Positions 42,628 to 51,592 of a DNA stretch of 64,000 nucleotides are shown here, one piece after another; within the stretch, counting starts at the first letter, position 1, and the number at the start of each line of letters is the position of its first letter. A model generated the notes under the pieces. The model made no database searches. It was not told the origin of the DNA and was given only the letters and a program-made list of their open reading frames with translations. Location: the NCBI RefSeq assembly GCF_040689105.1, contig NZ_JBFBVU010000022.1, forward strand, positions 3,750 through 67,749. The letters run 5' to 3'. Origin of the DNA: Meridianimarinicoccus marinus (lineage in GTDB: Bacteria > Pseudomonadota > Alphaproteobacteria > Rhodobacterales > Rhodobacteraceae). Both the position numbers and the translations under genes were made by a program.

Positions 42628-43122
42628 TCAAAAGGCGGGTCCCTGAAGGGATGTGGGTCGATGCGACCCCAATTCTTCGGCGATGGATCCTGTGGTTACA
42701 GGGTACAGCATGACATGACGCATCAGGTCCCACGACAGGCCGGCAGAACGGTTGCCCGGAAGCAGCGCCATGACGCGCGCCAGCGGGCAATAACCGGTCA
42801 GCACGAGAACGAAGGTTCCAATCATCTGGATCCAGACCAGCAATCCCATTGCCGGAATGAAGCTGAGCGCCATCACGCAGAGATAGACGATCCGCACCTG
42901 CGACCGAAACCGCTTTGGCGTCCTGTCATCCAGGAGGGCCGTCAACGCAAGGCAGGCGGCGATTGCGATGGCGGTTTCGTGCGCGCCTTGCAACCCGGCA
43001 AGATCGGCCGCAAGAAGCGCGGCGATCGCCGCCAGGCACCACCACACAGGGTCCTGCAACTGAATGGCCGCGAGCACACGTCGGCGGTGCGATGGCCTGG
43101 CCATTTGGGTGTCCGTCTTCAT
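42628..43122 (-). CDS. Small membrane protein (DUF2892/YgaP-like)
   Basis: 164 residues from the ATG at 43122, with GGAGG upstream. Four or so hydrophobic segments include WWCLAAIAALLAADLAG and IVYLCVMALSFIPAMGLLVW; the second part resembles the DUF2892 inner-membrane domain (TGYCPLARVM), which has a conserved CP pair in many rhodanese-linked proteins. Last gene of the six-gene operon. The tail after the membrane part runs toward IS-derived sequence, so the C-terminus may not be original. Confidence 0.6.
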   Translation of the reverse strand: MKTDTQMARPSHRRRVLAAIQLQDPVWWCLAAIAALLAADLAGLQGAHETAIAIAACLALTALLDDRTPKRFRSQVRIVYLCVMALSFIPAMGLLVWIQMIGTFVLVLTGYCPLARVMALLPGNRSAGLSWDLMRHVMLYPVTTGSIAEELGSHRPTSLQGPAF

Positions 43123-43144
43123 ATCAGTGTCCTCCATTTGGGGA

Positions 43145-43693
43145 TTAAGTCGCATCGACCGCTTCTGCGGTCGCGCGAACAGTCAACCGCGAGTCCACGG
43201 CATGGGCATCGCGAAGCGCAAGGAACCATGGATCGCGTTCCAGCGCGCGGTTCACCACGTCGGCGATACGCTCCGGGTCATCCTTGCTTTGAATGTTGAC
43301 GATCACTCTCGTGTGCCGGGGGCCGGCGGGGTTCGATCCAAGGCCCATCAGAGCGGTGTCATCGAAGTCCGTCTCGACGGTGACGGTCACGGTTTCGAAA
43401 ACAAGGCGCTCCCGGACGGCCAGCATCTTTATACCGATGCCGACGCAGCCGACGATGGCGCTTCGGGCATAGAACCCCGGAGAGGGCCCCGAGGCATCGC
43501 CGCCCATCGCGGGGCCGAGATCGGTGGTGGCGGAAAACCGACCCTGCTGAATGTTGCAGGCAAGCCCCGCGCGGATCGTGCCAATGGTGGCGTAGGTGCG
43601 CTGGCAGGCGGCCGGGTCTGCCTTCATCCGGGCAATGACTCCGGACTGGGAGGCTCGGATACGGTCGTCGTGCGCGTGGTGATCAAGAGACAT
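43145..43693 (-). CDS. OsmC-family protein (second copy)
   Basis: 182 residues from the ATG at 43693, with AAAGGAA upstream. The OsmC/Ohr-type fold is suggested by PGFYARSAIVGCVGIGIKML, which holds one conserved Cys, and a C-terminal beta strand plus helix pattern (HTRVIVNIQSKDDPERIADV). Only one Cys is evident in the usual pair positions, so peroxidase activity is uncertain. Lies between the monooxygenase and membrane-protein genes of the same operon. Confidence 0.75.
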   Translation of the reverse strand: MSLDHHAHDDRIRASQSGVIARMKADPAACQRTYATIGTIRAGLACNIQQGRFSATTDLGPAMGGDASGPSPGFYARSAIVGCVGIGIKMLAVRERLVFETVTVTVETDFDDTALMGLGSNPAGPRHTRVIVNIQSKDDPERIADVVNRALERDPWFLALRDAHAVDSRLTVRATAEAVDAT

Positions 43694-43707
43694 GTCCCTG
43701 GTTCCTT

Positions 43708-44943
43708 TCAGGCGGCGTTGGTGTGGCGGGTGCGGTCGATCCTGTCGGCAATGTGGCCGGCGTCTTCGCTTACGCCGCCGATGAGCGCGGAGTTCCGGCG
43801 GCGCAGAAACGGCAGGCCGAGCACGTGAAGCCCCGGTGCGACGGCGCCGTTGTCGTGAAGGAGACGCCCCTTTCGGTCGAAGACCGGCATCTCGATCCAC
43901 CGGTAATCCGGGCGGTAGCCGGTCGCCCAGAGCACGGTGGCGATCCTGCCCGCGCGCAGGTCGAGCGACAGGCACGGCATGGCCGGAACCCTCGTCGGGT
44001 CGAACCGTACGGGCGCGGGCAGCCCCGCCGGGCCGGTGGTCTCGGCCCAGGCGTCGACGGCGTCAAGCAGACGGTTCATCTTGAGATCAGACAGCGCGCA
44101 ATGATTGGCGAGGGCGCCGGAAAACCTAGCCACGCCGTCCTGCACTGTGGCCAGACGGCCCGTAATCTCGATCCCCAGCGCCTGAAGCGCATTGAGATCG
44201 GCGAATTGCGGATCTGCCCTGCCGGCGAGTTGAAGCGAGGGCAGTCGTCGTACACGGTCCATGTCGTCGACCTCGGAGATCCGGGTCGCGTTGAGGCCGA
44301 TCACCTCCATCCACCACTGGATATCGCGGCCACGATAATGACGCGGCATGCGGATGTGTTCGCCGGTCGACAGGATGACATCGTGGCCTGCCCTGCGCAG
44401 TTCGGCTGCCAGTTGCACGCCTGTCGCCGATCCTCCCACCACGAGCACGCCACCGGGGGGCAATTGGGCGGGGGTCTTGTAGTCGATGGGCGTGAACTGC
44501 GTGATGTGCGCCGGCAGGGCATGGGCGAAACCGGGGACCGAGGCGATGTTGCAGGCCCCCGTGGCCACCACGACGTGCTCTGCCTGCCAACTGCCCTTGT
44601 CCGTCACGACGCGGTAACCGCCGCCCTCTGCGGTCAGGGCGGTGACGCGCACGCCGGTTTCGACGGGTGCATGTGACAGGCTTGCGTAGTTTTCGAGGAA
44701 GCCGATGACATCGGGCATGGCCATGAAGCCATCGGGATCCGGGCCGTCATAGCCATGGCCCGGCAGGCGGTTCTGCCAGTTCGGGGTCAACAGGCGCAGG
44801 CTGTCCCAACGTTCGCTTTTCCAGGAATTGGCAACCTCTCCGCGCTCCAGCACGACATGGGGGATCGCGCGTTGGGCCAGGCAATGGCTCATGGCCAAGC
44901 CTGCCTGGCCGGCGCCGATGACAAGGGTGTGGATGCGCAGCAT
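43708..44943 (-). CDS. Flavin-dependent monooxygenase / NAD(P)-binding oxidoreductase
   Basis: 411 residues from the ATG at 44943, with AAAGGA upstream. FAD-binding VIGAGQAGLAMSH is at the N-terminus, a second Rossmann motif VVGGSATGVQLAAEL (NADPH) lies in the middle, and the late VLWATGYRPDYRW block is typical of flavin monooxygenases of the CzcO/YUCCA-like group. It would oxygenate or oxidise a small molecule using NADPH. It sits between two OsmC-like genes, suggesting a thiol or peroxide theme. Confidence 0.88.
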   Translation of the reverse strand: MLRIHTLVIGAGQAGLAMSHCLAQRAIPHVVLERGEVANSWKSERWDSLRLLTPNWQNRLPGHGYDGPDPDGFMAMPDVIGFLENYASLSHAPVETGVRVTALTAEGGGYRVVTDKGSWQAEHVVVATGACNIASVPGFAHALPAHITQFTPIDYKTPAQLPPGGVLVVGGSATGVQLAAELRRAGHDVILSTGEHIRMPRHYRGRDIQWWMEVIGLNATRISEVDDMDRVRRLPSLQLAGRADPQFADLNALQALGIEITGRLATVQDGVARFSGALANHCALSDLKMNRLLDAVDAWAETTGPAGLPAPVRFDPTRVPAMPCLSLDLRAGRIATVLWATGYRPDYRWIEMPVFDRKGRLLHDNGAVAPGLHVLGLPFLRRRNSALIGGVSEDAGHIADRIDRTRHTNAA

Positions 44944-45017
44944 GGGGCGGGTCCTTTCAGGAAGACCGGAGCGCCCGCCCGCCGGCTGGGAGGAAACCGG
45001 CGGGCATGGCGGAGCCG

Positions 45018-45575
45018 TCACGCGACGGAAACAGCAACACTGGTGGGGTTCGTCAGGATGTCGAACACGGCCGAGCGCCGTTGCGACTGCGCCACCAGGG
45101 CGGCGATCTCGTCCCGCGATGCCGCGGCGTCGATCTCGAAAGACACGCGGATGGCGGAGAAGCCGTTGCGCAGGTCCGGATCCATGCCGAGAATGCCGCG
45201 CACGTCGACGTCGCCTTCGACACTTGCACGCACGGAGCGCAGCTGGAGGCCGCGATGCTGCGCGACCGAGGCAACGCCGCCGGTCAGGCAGCTTGCCAGG
45301 GCGGCCAGCACGATCTCGGGCGGGGTCGGAGCACGGTCGCCGGCATTGAAGACCTCGGGGTGATCGGATTCGATCTTGAAGGTCTGCTTGCGCGTATGCT
45401 CCTGTCCCAGCCCGAAATAGCCGTTCAGGCTGTTCGTGCTGTAGGTACCCTCGATCCACGAGCAATCGCTGCGGAAAGTGAATTGTGCGGCTTGAGGTGC
45501 CTCGGCAAAGGCGACGCGGGCGCCAATCAGGGCTTCGGTGTCGACGCCGTTGTTGACGGCAGTTTCGGTGAACAT
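45018..45575 (-). CDS. OsmC-family protein (first copy)
   Basis: 185 residues; AAAGGAA upstream of the ATG. The OsmC block PTPPEIVLAALASCLTGGVASVAQHRGLQL carries the conserved Cys on the central helix; an earlier Cys (FRSDCSWIEG) might be the partner. OsmC proteins reduce organic peroxides or bind thiols. It is not a close duplicate of the other OsmC-like gene of this operon. Confidence 0.85.
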   Translation of the reverse strand: MFTETAVNNGVDTEALIGARVAFAEAPQAAQFTFRSDCSWIEGTYSTNSLNGYFGLGQEHTRKQTFKIESDHPEVFNAGDRAPTPPEIVLAALASCLTGGVASVAQHRGLQLRSVRASVEGDVDVRGILGMDPDLRNGFSAIRVSFEIDAAASRDEIAALVAQSQRRSAVFDILTNPTSVAVSVA

Positions 45576-45669
45576 GGTGGGTTCCTTTCAAAGTCTGTGT
45601 TGGGGTGGGTCGGGCCTTTGCCCGGTTGGGCGGTCTCCGGCCACGCGCGGCGGCGGCCGGAGGCTTGCG

Positions 45670-46140
45670 TCACTGACCGACGGGGTTGTCGGCCGGGTTC
45701 ATGTAGGTGATGTCGAAGGGGCCAGGGCCATGGATCTGGACGATGGTCTCGGAACCGGTCCAGGCAAAATGCGGATGGCCCGCCGGCATCTCGACAAACC
45801 CGCCCGCCGTCAGCAGCGTGCCTGCATCGCGGTCGTGTTTATCGCCATGGCCGACGTTGAATTCGCCCGAGATCACGGTGATGAGCTCGTCGCCCGAGTG
45901 GATATGCGCCGGCACCTCATAGCCCGCAGGCAGCTTCAGGCGCAGGACGAACTGGCCCTCGGCGAAGGGGTTGCCCGACAGGACGGCGATATCCGCGCCA
46001 GCCGGCAGGACCGGCGGCGCCGGCGCCCATTTGGCGTCCTGTGCAAGATAAGGTGCGGGAGAATGGGTGTCCTGCGCCTGCACGGCGCCTGCGACGGCCA
46101 GGGCAGCCAACAGGGATGCGAGAGTGGTCTTGTAAGTCAT
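45670..46140 (-). CDS. Exported single-domain cupin
   Basis: 156 residues from the ATG at 46140, with AAAGGA upstream and a signal peptide ending AVQAQDT. One cupin barrel: motif 1 YEVPAHIHSGDELITVISGE (two His, Glu) and motif 2 EMPAGHPHFAWTG. The metal-binding His/Glu set is present. Periplasmic cupins of this kind are common in oxidative-stress or detoxification operons; the reaction here is unknown. Confidence 0.85.
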   Translation of the reverse strand: MTYKTTLASLLAALAVAGAVQAQDTHSPAPYLAQDAKWAPAPPVLPAGADIAVLSGNPFAEGQFVLRLKLPAGYEVPAHIHSGDELITVISGEFNVGHGDKHDRDAGTLLTAGGFVEMPAGHPHFAWTGSETIVQIHGPGPFDITYMNPADNPVGQ

Positions 46141-46253
46141 GATCGTGGTCCTTTCGGGGTGGGTTCGGCAAAGCCGGATTGGTTGGCGCAGACGGGCAAG
46201 GACGCCCGCGCCGGGGATTGGCCGCGGAAGCGGGCCGTGATGAAAACCCGCGA

Positions 46254-47138
46254 TCAGGTCGGGTTGCGGGCCGTAATCAGCCAGGAGGAACTGTCCATCC
46301 ACAGCCCGCCTTCGCGGGCGATGACGGCTTCGAACATCCCGGCCAGCGCGGCCTCGATCTCCGGCCGCTGTTCCTCGGCAAGCCGACCCGCCTCGCGGAA
46401 GGTTTCGCCTGCCGGTCCGATGGCCAGCTGGAAGGCGATCGCGTCGGCGACATCGCGCCCGACCATCACCTTTGCGTCGACGCGCCGGAACGCGATGTCC
46501 TCAAACCCGGCGGCTGCCATCTGGGCGCGTGTCACGGTCTCGTCGGCCATGGAAAACGGGCCCGGACCGCAGGTGGCTGCATCTTCTCCGGGGGGTGGCA
46601 GGTAGCGGCGGACGATATCGCGCGCCTCGATCAGCCAGGGATTGTCCGCGCGTTGGCGCCAGACGATGTGGGCCAACCGCCCGCCGGGTTTGAGACAGAT
46701 CCGCATCGCCCGCAGTCCTGCGACCGGATTGGCAAAGAACATCGTGCCGAAGCGCGCGAAGACCATGTCGAAGGGCGGTTCTTCCAGACCGCGTTCGACG
46801 TCACGGCACAGGAAGCGCACGTTGGGAACACCCTCTCCGTCCGCGACGTTGCGGGCATGGTCGAGGAACGCCGCGCAGCAATCGACGCCAAGAACGTCGC
46901 CCTGCGGGCCGGTGGCATTGGCCAGCTCGATCGCCGTGTCGCCAAATCCGCAGCCGACATCCAGGATGCGCTGCCCTTTCTCGACGGCGAGCATCGGAAA
47001 CACGACCTCGGAATGGCGCGACAAGCCGCCCACGAGGATGTGCCGATACTGGATGAATTTCGGCGCCAGCACATCGTTCCAGAAATCGACCAGCGGTGAT
47101 GCGGACGTGGTGTCCTCAATGTTGATTTGTTGGTTCAT
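46254..47138 (-). CDS. SAM-dependent class I methyltransferase
   Basis: 294 residues; GGAGG six bases before the ATG. Motif I ILDVGCGFGDTAIELA binds S-adenosylmethionine; the later VFARFGTMFFANP and LKPGGRLAHIVW blocks follow the UbiE/MenG-like pattern. First gene of the operon and divergent from the ToxR-like/TPR regulator across 105 bases, so it is probably under that regulator's control. Substrate unknown. Confidence 0.87.
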   Translation of the reverse strand: MNQQINIEDTTSASPLVDFWNDVLAPKFIQYRHILVGGLSRHSEVVFPMLAVEKGQRILDVGCGFGDTAIELANATGPQGDVLGVDCCAAFLDHARNVADGEGVPNVRFLCRDVERGLEEPPFDMVFARFGTMFFANPVAGLRAMRICLKPGGRLAHIVWRQRADNPWLIEARDIVRRYLPPPGEDAATCGPGPFSMADETVTRAQMAAAGFEDIAFRRVDAKVMVGRDVADAIAFQLAIGPAGETFREAGRLAEEQRPEIEAALAGMFEAVIAREGGLWMDSSSWLITARNPT

Positions 47139-47243
47139 TTCAGCCTCCGTTTAGAGATCAATCTGCCGGAGGATCGCGGGCCATGCTTGAGACAAGCCTG
47201 AGAATTTCATGGCGAACTCATGAGGAAATCGTAAGCTTCCCGC

Positions 47244-48806
47244 ATGAGATACGACTTCGAAGACTTCACGCTGGATGCCGCTCTTGGACAGCTCTCGCAG
47301 GCAGGAGAGGATGTCCCGGTCGAGCCGCGTGCCTTCGCGCTCTTGTGCCACTTGGTGGCCAATGCCGACCGGCTCGTGACCAAGGACGAATTGGTCGAGG
47401 CGATCTGGGACGGCAGGATCGTGACCGACGCGGCGATTTCGACGTTGGTGAAAACCGTGCGGCGTTCGATCGGCGACGATGGCAAATCACAACGGCTGAT
47501 CCGCACGGTGCACGGCCGGGGCTTTCGCTTCGTGGGCCCGCTGCACCAGGCCGTTGCCGCGACGGCCCGGACCGAAAGCCAACCTCTGGCCGAGGCGCCG
47601 GTGGTCGAAGCGGCGCGCCCGTCGATTGCGGTTCTGCCGTTCCGCCGACTGGGAGAAATGGACGGCTGGACGGCCATTGCCGACGCCGTTCCCGCGGAAC
47701 TGATCTCGTCCCTGTCCCGCCTCAGGTGGATTCGAGTGGTAGCACGCGGCTCGACCTTCCGGTTTCGCGACCCGATGCCGGATCTGTCCGTCATCCGGTC
47801 CACACTCGGCGCCGCCTATTGCCTCGCGGGGGATGTCGAGATCATCGGGCGCCGCGTGTCGATATCGGTTGAATTGTCCGACACGCGCGACGGGCGCGTC
47901 ATCTGGTGCGAGACACTGTCGGGCAGCATAGACGACGTGCACCTGATCCGGACGGACATCGTCCGGCTGGTCTGCTCGGGTCTCGAATTGCACATCAACA
48001 TGCACGAGACCGAGCGTGCCCGGCTGCGGTCGCCCGAAAGCCTCGACGCCTGGGGCCTGTACCACCTGGGACTTCACCACATGTACCGCTTTACCGGGAG
48101 GCACAACGACGTCGCCGCCGACTACTTCGCGAAGGCGACCGATCTCGATCCCGGCTTTGCCCGCGCCTTCGCAGCCCGGTCCTTCACGTCCTTTCAGTCT
48201 GCCTTCGTCGGCTATTCGGCGGACAGGGCGGTCGCGGTCGAGAACGCGCGTCGGTTTGCCGAAAAATGTCTCGAGTTAGACCCGGTGGACCCGTTCGGGA
48301 ATTTCAACTTCGGGCGGTCCTTCTGGTTGCATGGCGACCACGACTCTGGCCAGACCTACCTGGAGCGCTCGATCGGGATGAGCCCGAGTTTCGCACACGG
48401 GCTTTACGCCCGCTCCCACGCTGACATGATCGCTGGCCGAGGGGCAATCGCACTCGCCTCGGCGGATGAAGCCATCGCCCTCAGTCCGCTGGACCCGTTT
48501 CTATACGCAATGCACCAGGCCAAGGCCCTTGCGCTCTTGCATCTCGGCGACCACGATCAGGCCTGCCGCCATACCGACACCGGAGCGCGTGAGCCCGGCG
48601 CGCACTACATCGTCATGATGATTGCGTCGGCGATCAACAAGGTGGCCGGACGAGACACGCAGGCGCGGTATTGGCATGACCGGACCATCGCCCGCCGCCC
48701 CGATGCGTCGATTGCTCAGTTCTTCTCGTCAATTCCAATGCGCGATCCGGTTGTCAGGGACAACATTTCCCGGGCGCTCAAGGATCTCGGCTTTCCGGAA
48801 TCCTGA
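47244..48806 (+). CDS. Winged-helix (OmpR/ToxR-type) regulator with TPR repeats
   Basis: 520 residues. Residues 1-100 form an OmpR/PhoB-type winged helix: LVTKDELVEAIWDGRIVTDAAI, then LIRTVHGRGFRFVG. There is no receiver domain. The middle (SIAVLPFRRLGEMDGWTAIADA, LAGDVEIIGRRVSISVEL) is the domain often annotated adenylate-cyclase-like in rhizobial regulators, followed by TPR-type helices (AADYFAKATDLDPGFARAF, and LASADEAIALSPLDPFLYA). No membrane segment is evident, unlike ToxR/CadC. Divergent to the methyltransferase-OsmC operon and a likely activator of it. Confidence 0.85.
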   Translation: MRYDFEDFTLDAALGQLSQAGEDVPVEPRAFALLCHLVANADRLVTKDELVEAIWDGRIVTDAAISTLVKTVRRSIGDDGKSQRLIRTVHGRGFRFVGPLHQAVAATARTESQPLAEAPVVEAARPSIAVLPFRRLGEMDGWTAIADAVPAELISSLSRLRWIRVVARGSTFRFRDPMPDLSVIRSTLGAAYCLAGDVEIIGRRVSISVELSDTRDGRVIWCETLSGSIDDVHLIRTDIVRLVCSGLELHINMHETERARLRSPESLDAWGLYHLGLHHMYRFTGRHNDVAADYFAKATDLDPGFARAFAARSFTSFQSAFVGYSADRAVAVENARRFAEKCLELDPVDPFGNFNFGRSFWLHGDHDSGQTYLERSIGMSPSFAHGLYARSHADMIAGRGAIALASADEAIALSPLDPFLYAMHQAKALALLHLGDHDQACRHTDTGAREPGAHYIVMMIASAINKVAGRDTQARYWHDRTIARRPDASIAQFFSSIPMRDPVVRDNISRALKDLGFPES

Positions 48807-49180
48807 AATCGGCATGGGTCTGATGGCTCACATCGAGATGCCAGAACGACGTCCGGTTTCGTCTCGGGTCAAAGCGGTCCGTGGGGTGATCTTGAAGAGC
48901 AATCGGAAGGTCATTTCGTGACCGACGGTATTCAGAAGCGGTCTGTCCGCCTGCCCAACGACGGGGGCAAGGCCACGGATGCCCTCCGCAAGGGTGTCGC
49001 CTTAGAAGAACGAACTTAGATCGAGGGTGACACGATCACGCTGAACACCATTGGTGGCAATGCGAGGTTGGTGGTGACGATGACCGAGGTACGCTCGTAG
49101 AGCTTGTTGATCAGGTGTGGACCTATCGCGGTTTGATGGCGCTCCTTTGACAGCATTTACTGCAACAAGGGAGACTGACT
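48807..49180. other. Non-coding stretch with short broken frames
   Basis: 374 bases after the regulator. Two short plus-strand frames (48918-49007 and 49020-49100) look like pieces of one decayed gene, but I cannot assign a family. The right end leads into an IS3 orfA with its ribosome binding site. Confidence 0.4.
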
Positions 49181-49456
49181 GTGGGACTGAAACGGACCGA
49201 AGAATTCCGCGCCGAAGTAGTGCGTGTTGCGTTGACGCGCGGCTTGCCGCGTAAGCAGGTGGCGTCCGATTTCGGTATCGGCTTCTCGACGCTGAACCGT
49301 TGGATCCAGCAGGATCGGCAAAATCCTGAGAAGTCGACGTTCCAATCTGTTCTCCAACGCGAGATCGCGGAGTTGCGGAAAGCGATCCGCATCCTCAAGC
49401 AGGAGCGCGATATCTTGGAAAACCGTTCCGGGCCCTCGCCCGCCTGTGCGCGGTAA
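49181..49456 (+). CDS. IS3-family transposase OrfA, orfB missing
   Basis: 91 residues from a GTG preceded by AAGGGAG. The helix-turn-helix RTEEFRAEVVRVALTRGLPR, then VASDFGIGFSTLNRWI, and the leucine-zipper-like EIAELRKAIRILKQERDIL are the OrfA hallmarks. After DIL the sequence departs from the normal KKA-type ending and stops early, and no orfB follows. The element is therefore a remnant, though the OrfA frame itself is mostly intact. Confidence 0.8.
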   Translation: MGLKRTEEFRAEVVRVALTRGLPRKQVASDFGIGFSTLNRWIQQDRQNPEKSTFQSVLQREIAELRKAIRILKQERDILENRSGPSPACAR

Positions 49457-49647
49457 AAACAGCTTGTGCTATGCTGCGCCTGAAGGGCAGTTGCCGATCG
49501 CTTGTTGGTGGGCTGGACCCCGTTAAAAACGTGGCACATGGGCTGATGCGCTCTTGAGAGTGGTGACGCTGCTTATGCAGCGATCCCGGTTAGGAAGATG
49601 ACGAACTTGGCAAGCCTACGCCCTTCGCCCTGAACGGAGGAGATGCC

Positions 49648-50637
49648 ATGACAAAGCCTAAGACCGGCGACCACCCGGACCTGAAGATGGTCAACCCCAA
49701 TGCGGCTGCGATCGATATCGGTCAACCATGCGCATGGCGGCTGTGAACCCTGACACCGTCGCCATGCCAGTGCGGGCTTTCGGGACATTTACCCGGGACT
49801 TGCACGGTCTCGCGGTCTCGCGGTCTGGCTCCGGTCCTGCGGCGTCACCAGCGTGGCCATGGAGTCGACCGGCGTCCACGGGATCCCGGCCCTTGAGATC
49901 CTGGCGGCGCATGGCTTCGAGGTCCTCCTCGTGAATGCCCGCTATGCCAAGAATGTGCGGGCCGCAAAACCGATGTCAGCGATGCAGGTTGGTTGCGGCC
50001 ATTACATTCCCATCGGTTGCTCCGCGGCAGCTTTCGTCCGGAGGCCGGGATCGCCACCCCGGGCACCTACATGCGCCAGCGCGAACGTCTGACAGAGTAC
50101 GCTGCGGCGCACACCCAGCACATGCAGAAGGCGCTGATGAAGATGAACCTGCAACTGCATCATGTGGTCTCCGATGTCACCGGCGCAACCGGCATGCGGA
50201 TCATCCGCGCAATCGTTGCTGGCGCGCGTGATCCAAAGGTTCTTGCCGCGTTCCGGGATGTCCGCTGCAAGTCATCGATGGACACGATCAAAGCCGCATT
50301 GGTCGGCAATGACCGCGAGGAACATCCCTTTGATCTGACACAGACGCTGGAGCCATACGATTTCTACAAAGCGCAGATCGAGGCGTGCGACCGCAGGCTG
50401 GAGGCGGCGTTGGGGGCGCTGACCATCAAAGCAGACGATGATCTGGCCCCGCTGCCCAAGGCACGGATCAAGGGCAAGCAGCACAATGCTCCGTCCCTTG
50501 ATGCGCGCGCTGCGCTTTACGGAGTATTGGGCACGGACCTGACGCAGATCCACAGCCTCGGACCCCCTCTGGCACTCAAGGTGGTAGCGGAATGCGGCAC
50601 AGACCTACGCGCCTGGAAAAGTGCCAAACACTTCAGG
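49648..50637 (+). pseudogene. Truncated IS110-family transposase
   Basis: The frame starts MTKPKTGDHPDLKMVNPNAA and is broken by frameshifts near 49730 and 49820-49990 around VAMESTGVHGIPALEILAAH. It is then continuous from about 49993 to 50637 (TYMRQRERLTEYAAAHTQHM, LGADLTQIHSLGPPLALK-like, VVAECGTDLRAWKSAKHF). The C-terminal third, including the catalytic-serine region after SAKHF, is missing, cut exactly at the left arm of a 24-base inverted repeat. Confidence 0.8.
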
Positions 50638-50735
50638 TATCGATAGCGCGCCGGGTCCGATCCGCGATCACGTCGTCGAGGCAGTTCCACATCGACTTCC
50701 CCGTGGCATCAGACCCGGCGCGCTATCGATACCTG
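50634..50735. repeat. 102-bp element with 24-bp perfect terminal inverted repeats
   Basis: Bases 50634-50657 are the exact reverse complement of 50712-50735, with a 54-base centre unlike either neighbour. The left arm starts where the IS110 remnant breaks off, and the right arm ends where the istB remnant breaks off inside its Walker A motif. The arrangement fits a MITE-like insertion or a rearrangement junction. No target-site duplication is apparent. Confidence 0.6.
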
Positions 50736-50985
50736 GGTCTTGCCGGTTCCGGTGCCACCGATCAGGATCAGGTTGCGTTGATGGTCGAGGAAGTCACCGG
50801 TCGCCAGGTCGCGGCGCGGCGTCTCATGGATGTCAGTGGCTTCGAAGTCGAACTCTTCGAGGTCCTTGGCCAGGGGCATCGTGGCGATGGTCATCTGGTA
50901 ATTGACCGACCGCGCCGTTCGGCATGGCCTCGAACCGGTGGCGGCTCACGCGTCACTCTCGCTGATCTCGGCGGTCAGCAAATCC
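50736..50985 (-). pseudogene. Remnant of IS21-family helper ATPase IstB
   Basis: On the minus strand the frame reads LLTAEISESDA, a broken stretch, then LPLAKDLEEFDF-like sequence and LATGDFLDHQRNLILIGGTG, ending at the GTGKT of Walker A. The rest of the ATPase is missing. This N-terminal order is characteristic of IstB. Confidence 0.7.
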
Positions 50986-50999
50986 CAATGATCTGTTGG

Positions 51000-51411
51000 G
51001 GTTTGTGCTGGCGCTTGACGGCGGTGGTCAGTGTCTCATCATTGGCCGCGCTCAGTCCTCCGCCGATAGAGCCGCCGTTGATCTCGATGCTTTCGAAGAA
51101 AAATGGGCCGGGAAATAAACCTTCTTTGCCCCGCACTGTCATGCCACGCTCCGTCGCGAGTTGTCGCAAAGATTCCTGAGATTTCACCGGAAGATCATCT
51201 ACGCCACCAATGCCATCGAGAGCCTGAACCGTGAGATCCGCAAATCCATAAAGACCCGCGGGTCTTTCCCGACCGAGGAGGCGGCAACCAAGTTGATCTA
51301 CCTGGCGATCCGACACTTCGAGAAGGTCGGTAGAAAAGTTCGCGAACGGTTGCCGCCCGAAACCACTTCGCTATCAAGTTCGATGAACGCTTCAATGCGT
51401 GACCGTATCTG
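51000..51411 (+). pseudogene. 3' remnant of an IS256-family transposase
   Basis: Reading across frames gives DRAAVDLDAFEEKW, an in-frame stop, then FHRKIIYATNAIESLNREIR, TRGSFPTEEAATKLIYLAI, a frameshift, and finally HFAIKFDERFNA with stop, which is the normal C-terminus of IS256-group transposases. The N-terminal two thirds are absent. Confidence 0.8.
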
Positions 51412-51592
51412 AAACCCGCATGGGACAGGCCAGTTACACAGAGTTCAGGACACTCCCAACGGGTTTAGAACATTTTCCTCCTCCGCATAAAACAATTGGG
51501 GGAGCAGTCGTGACCTATCTGTCCCATAGCCGACCTTCCATTCCAATGAACCGATCGCCCCATCAAATCCTGGGATCAAATGCCTTGGCACA

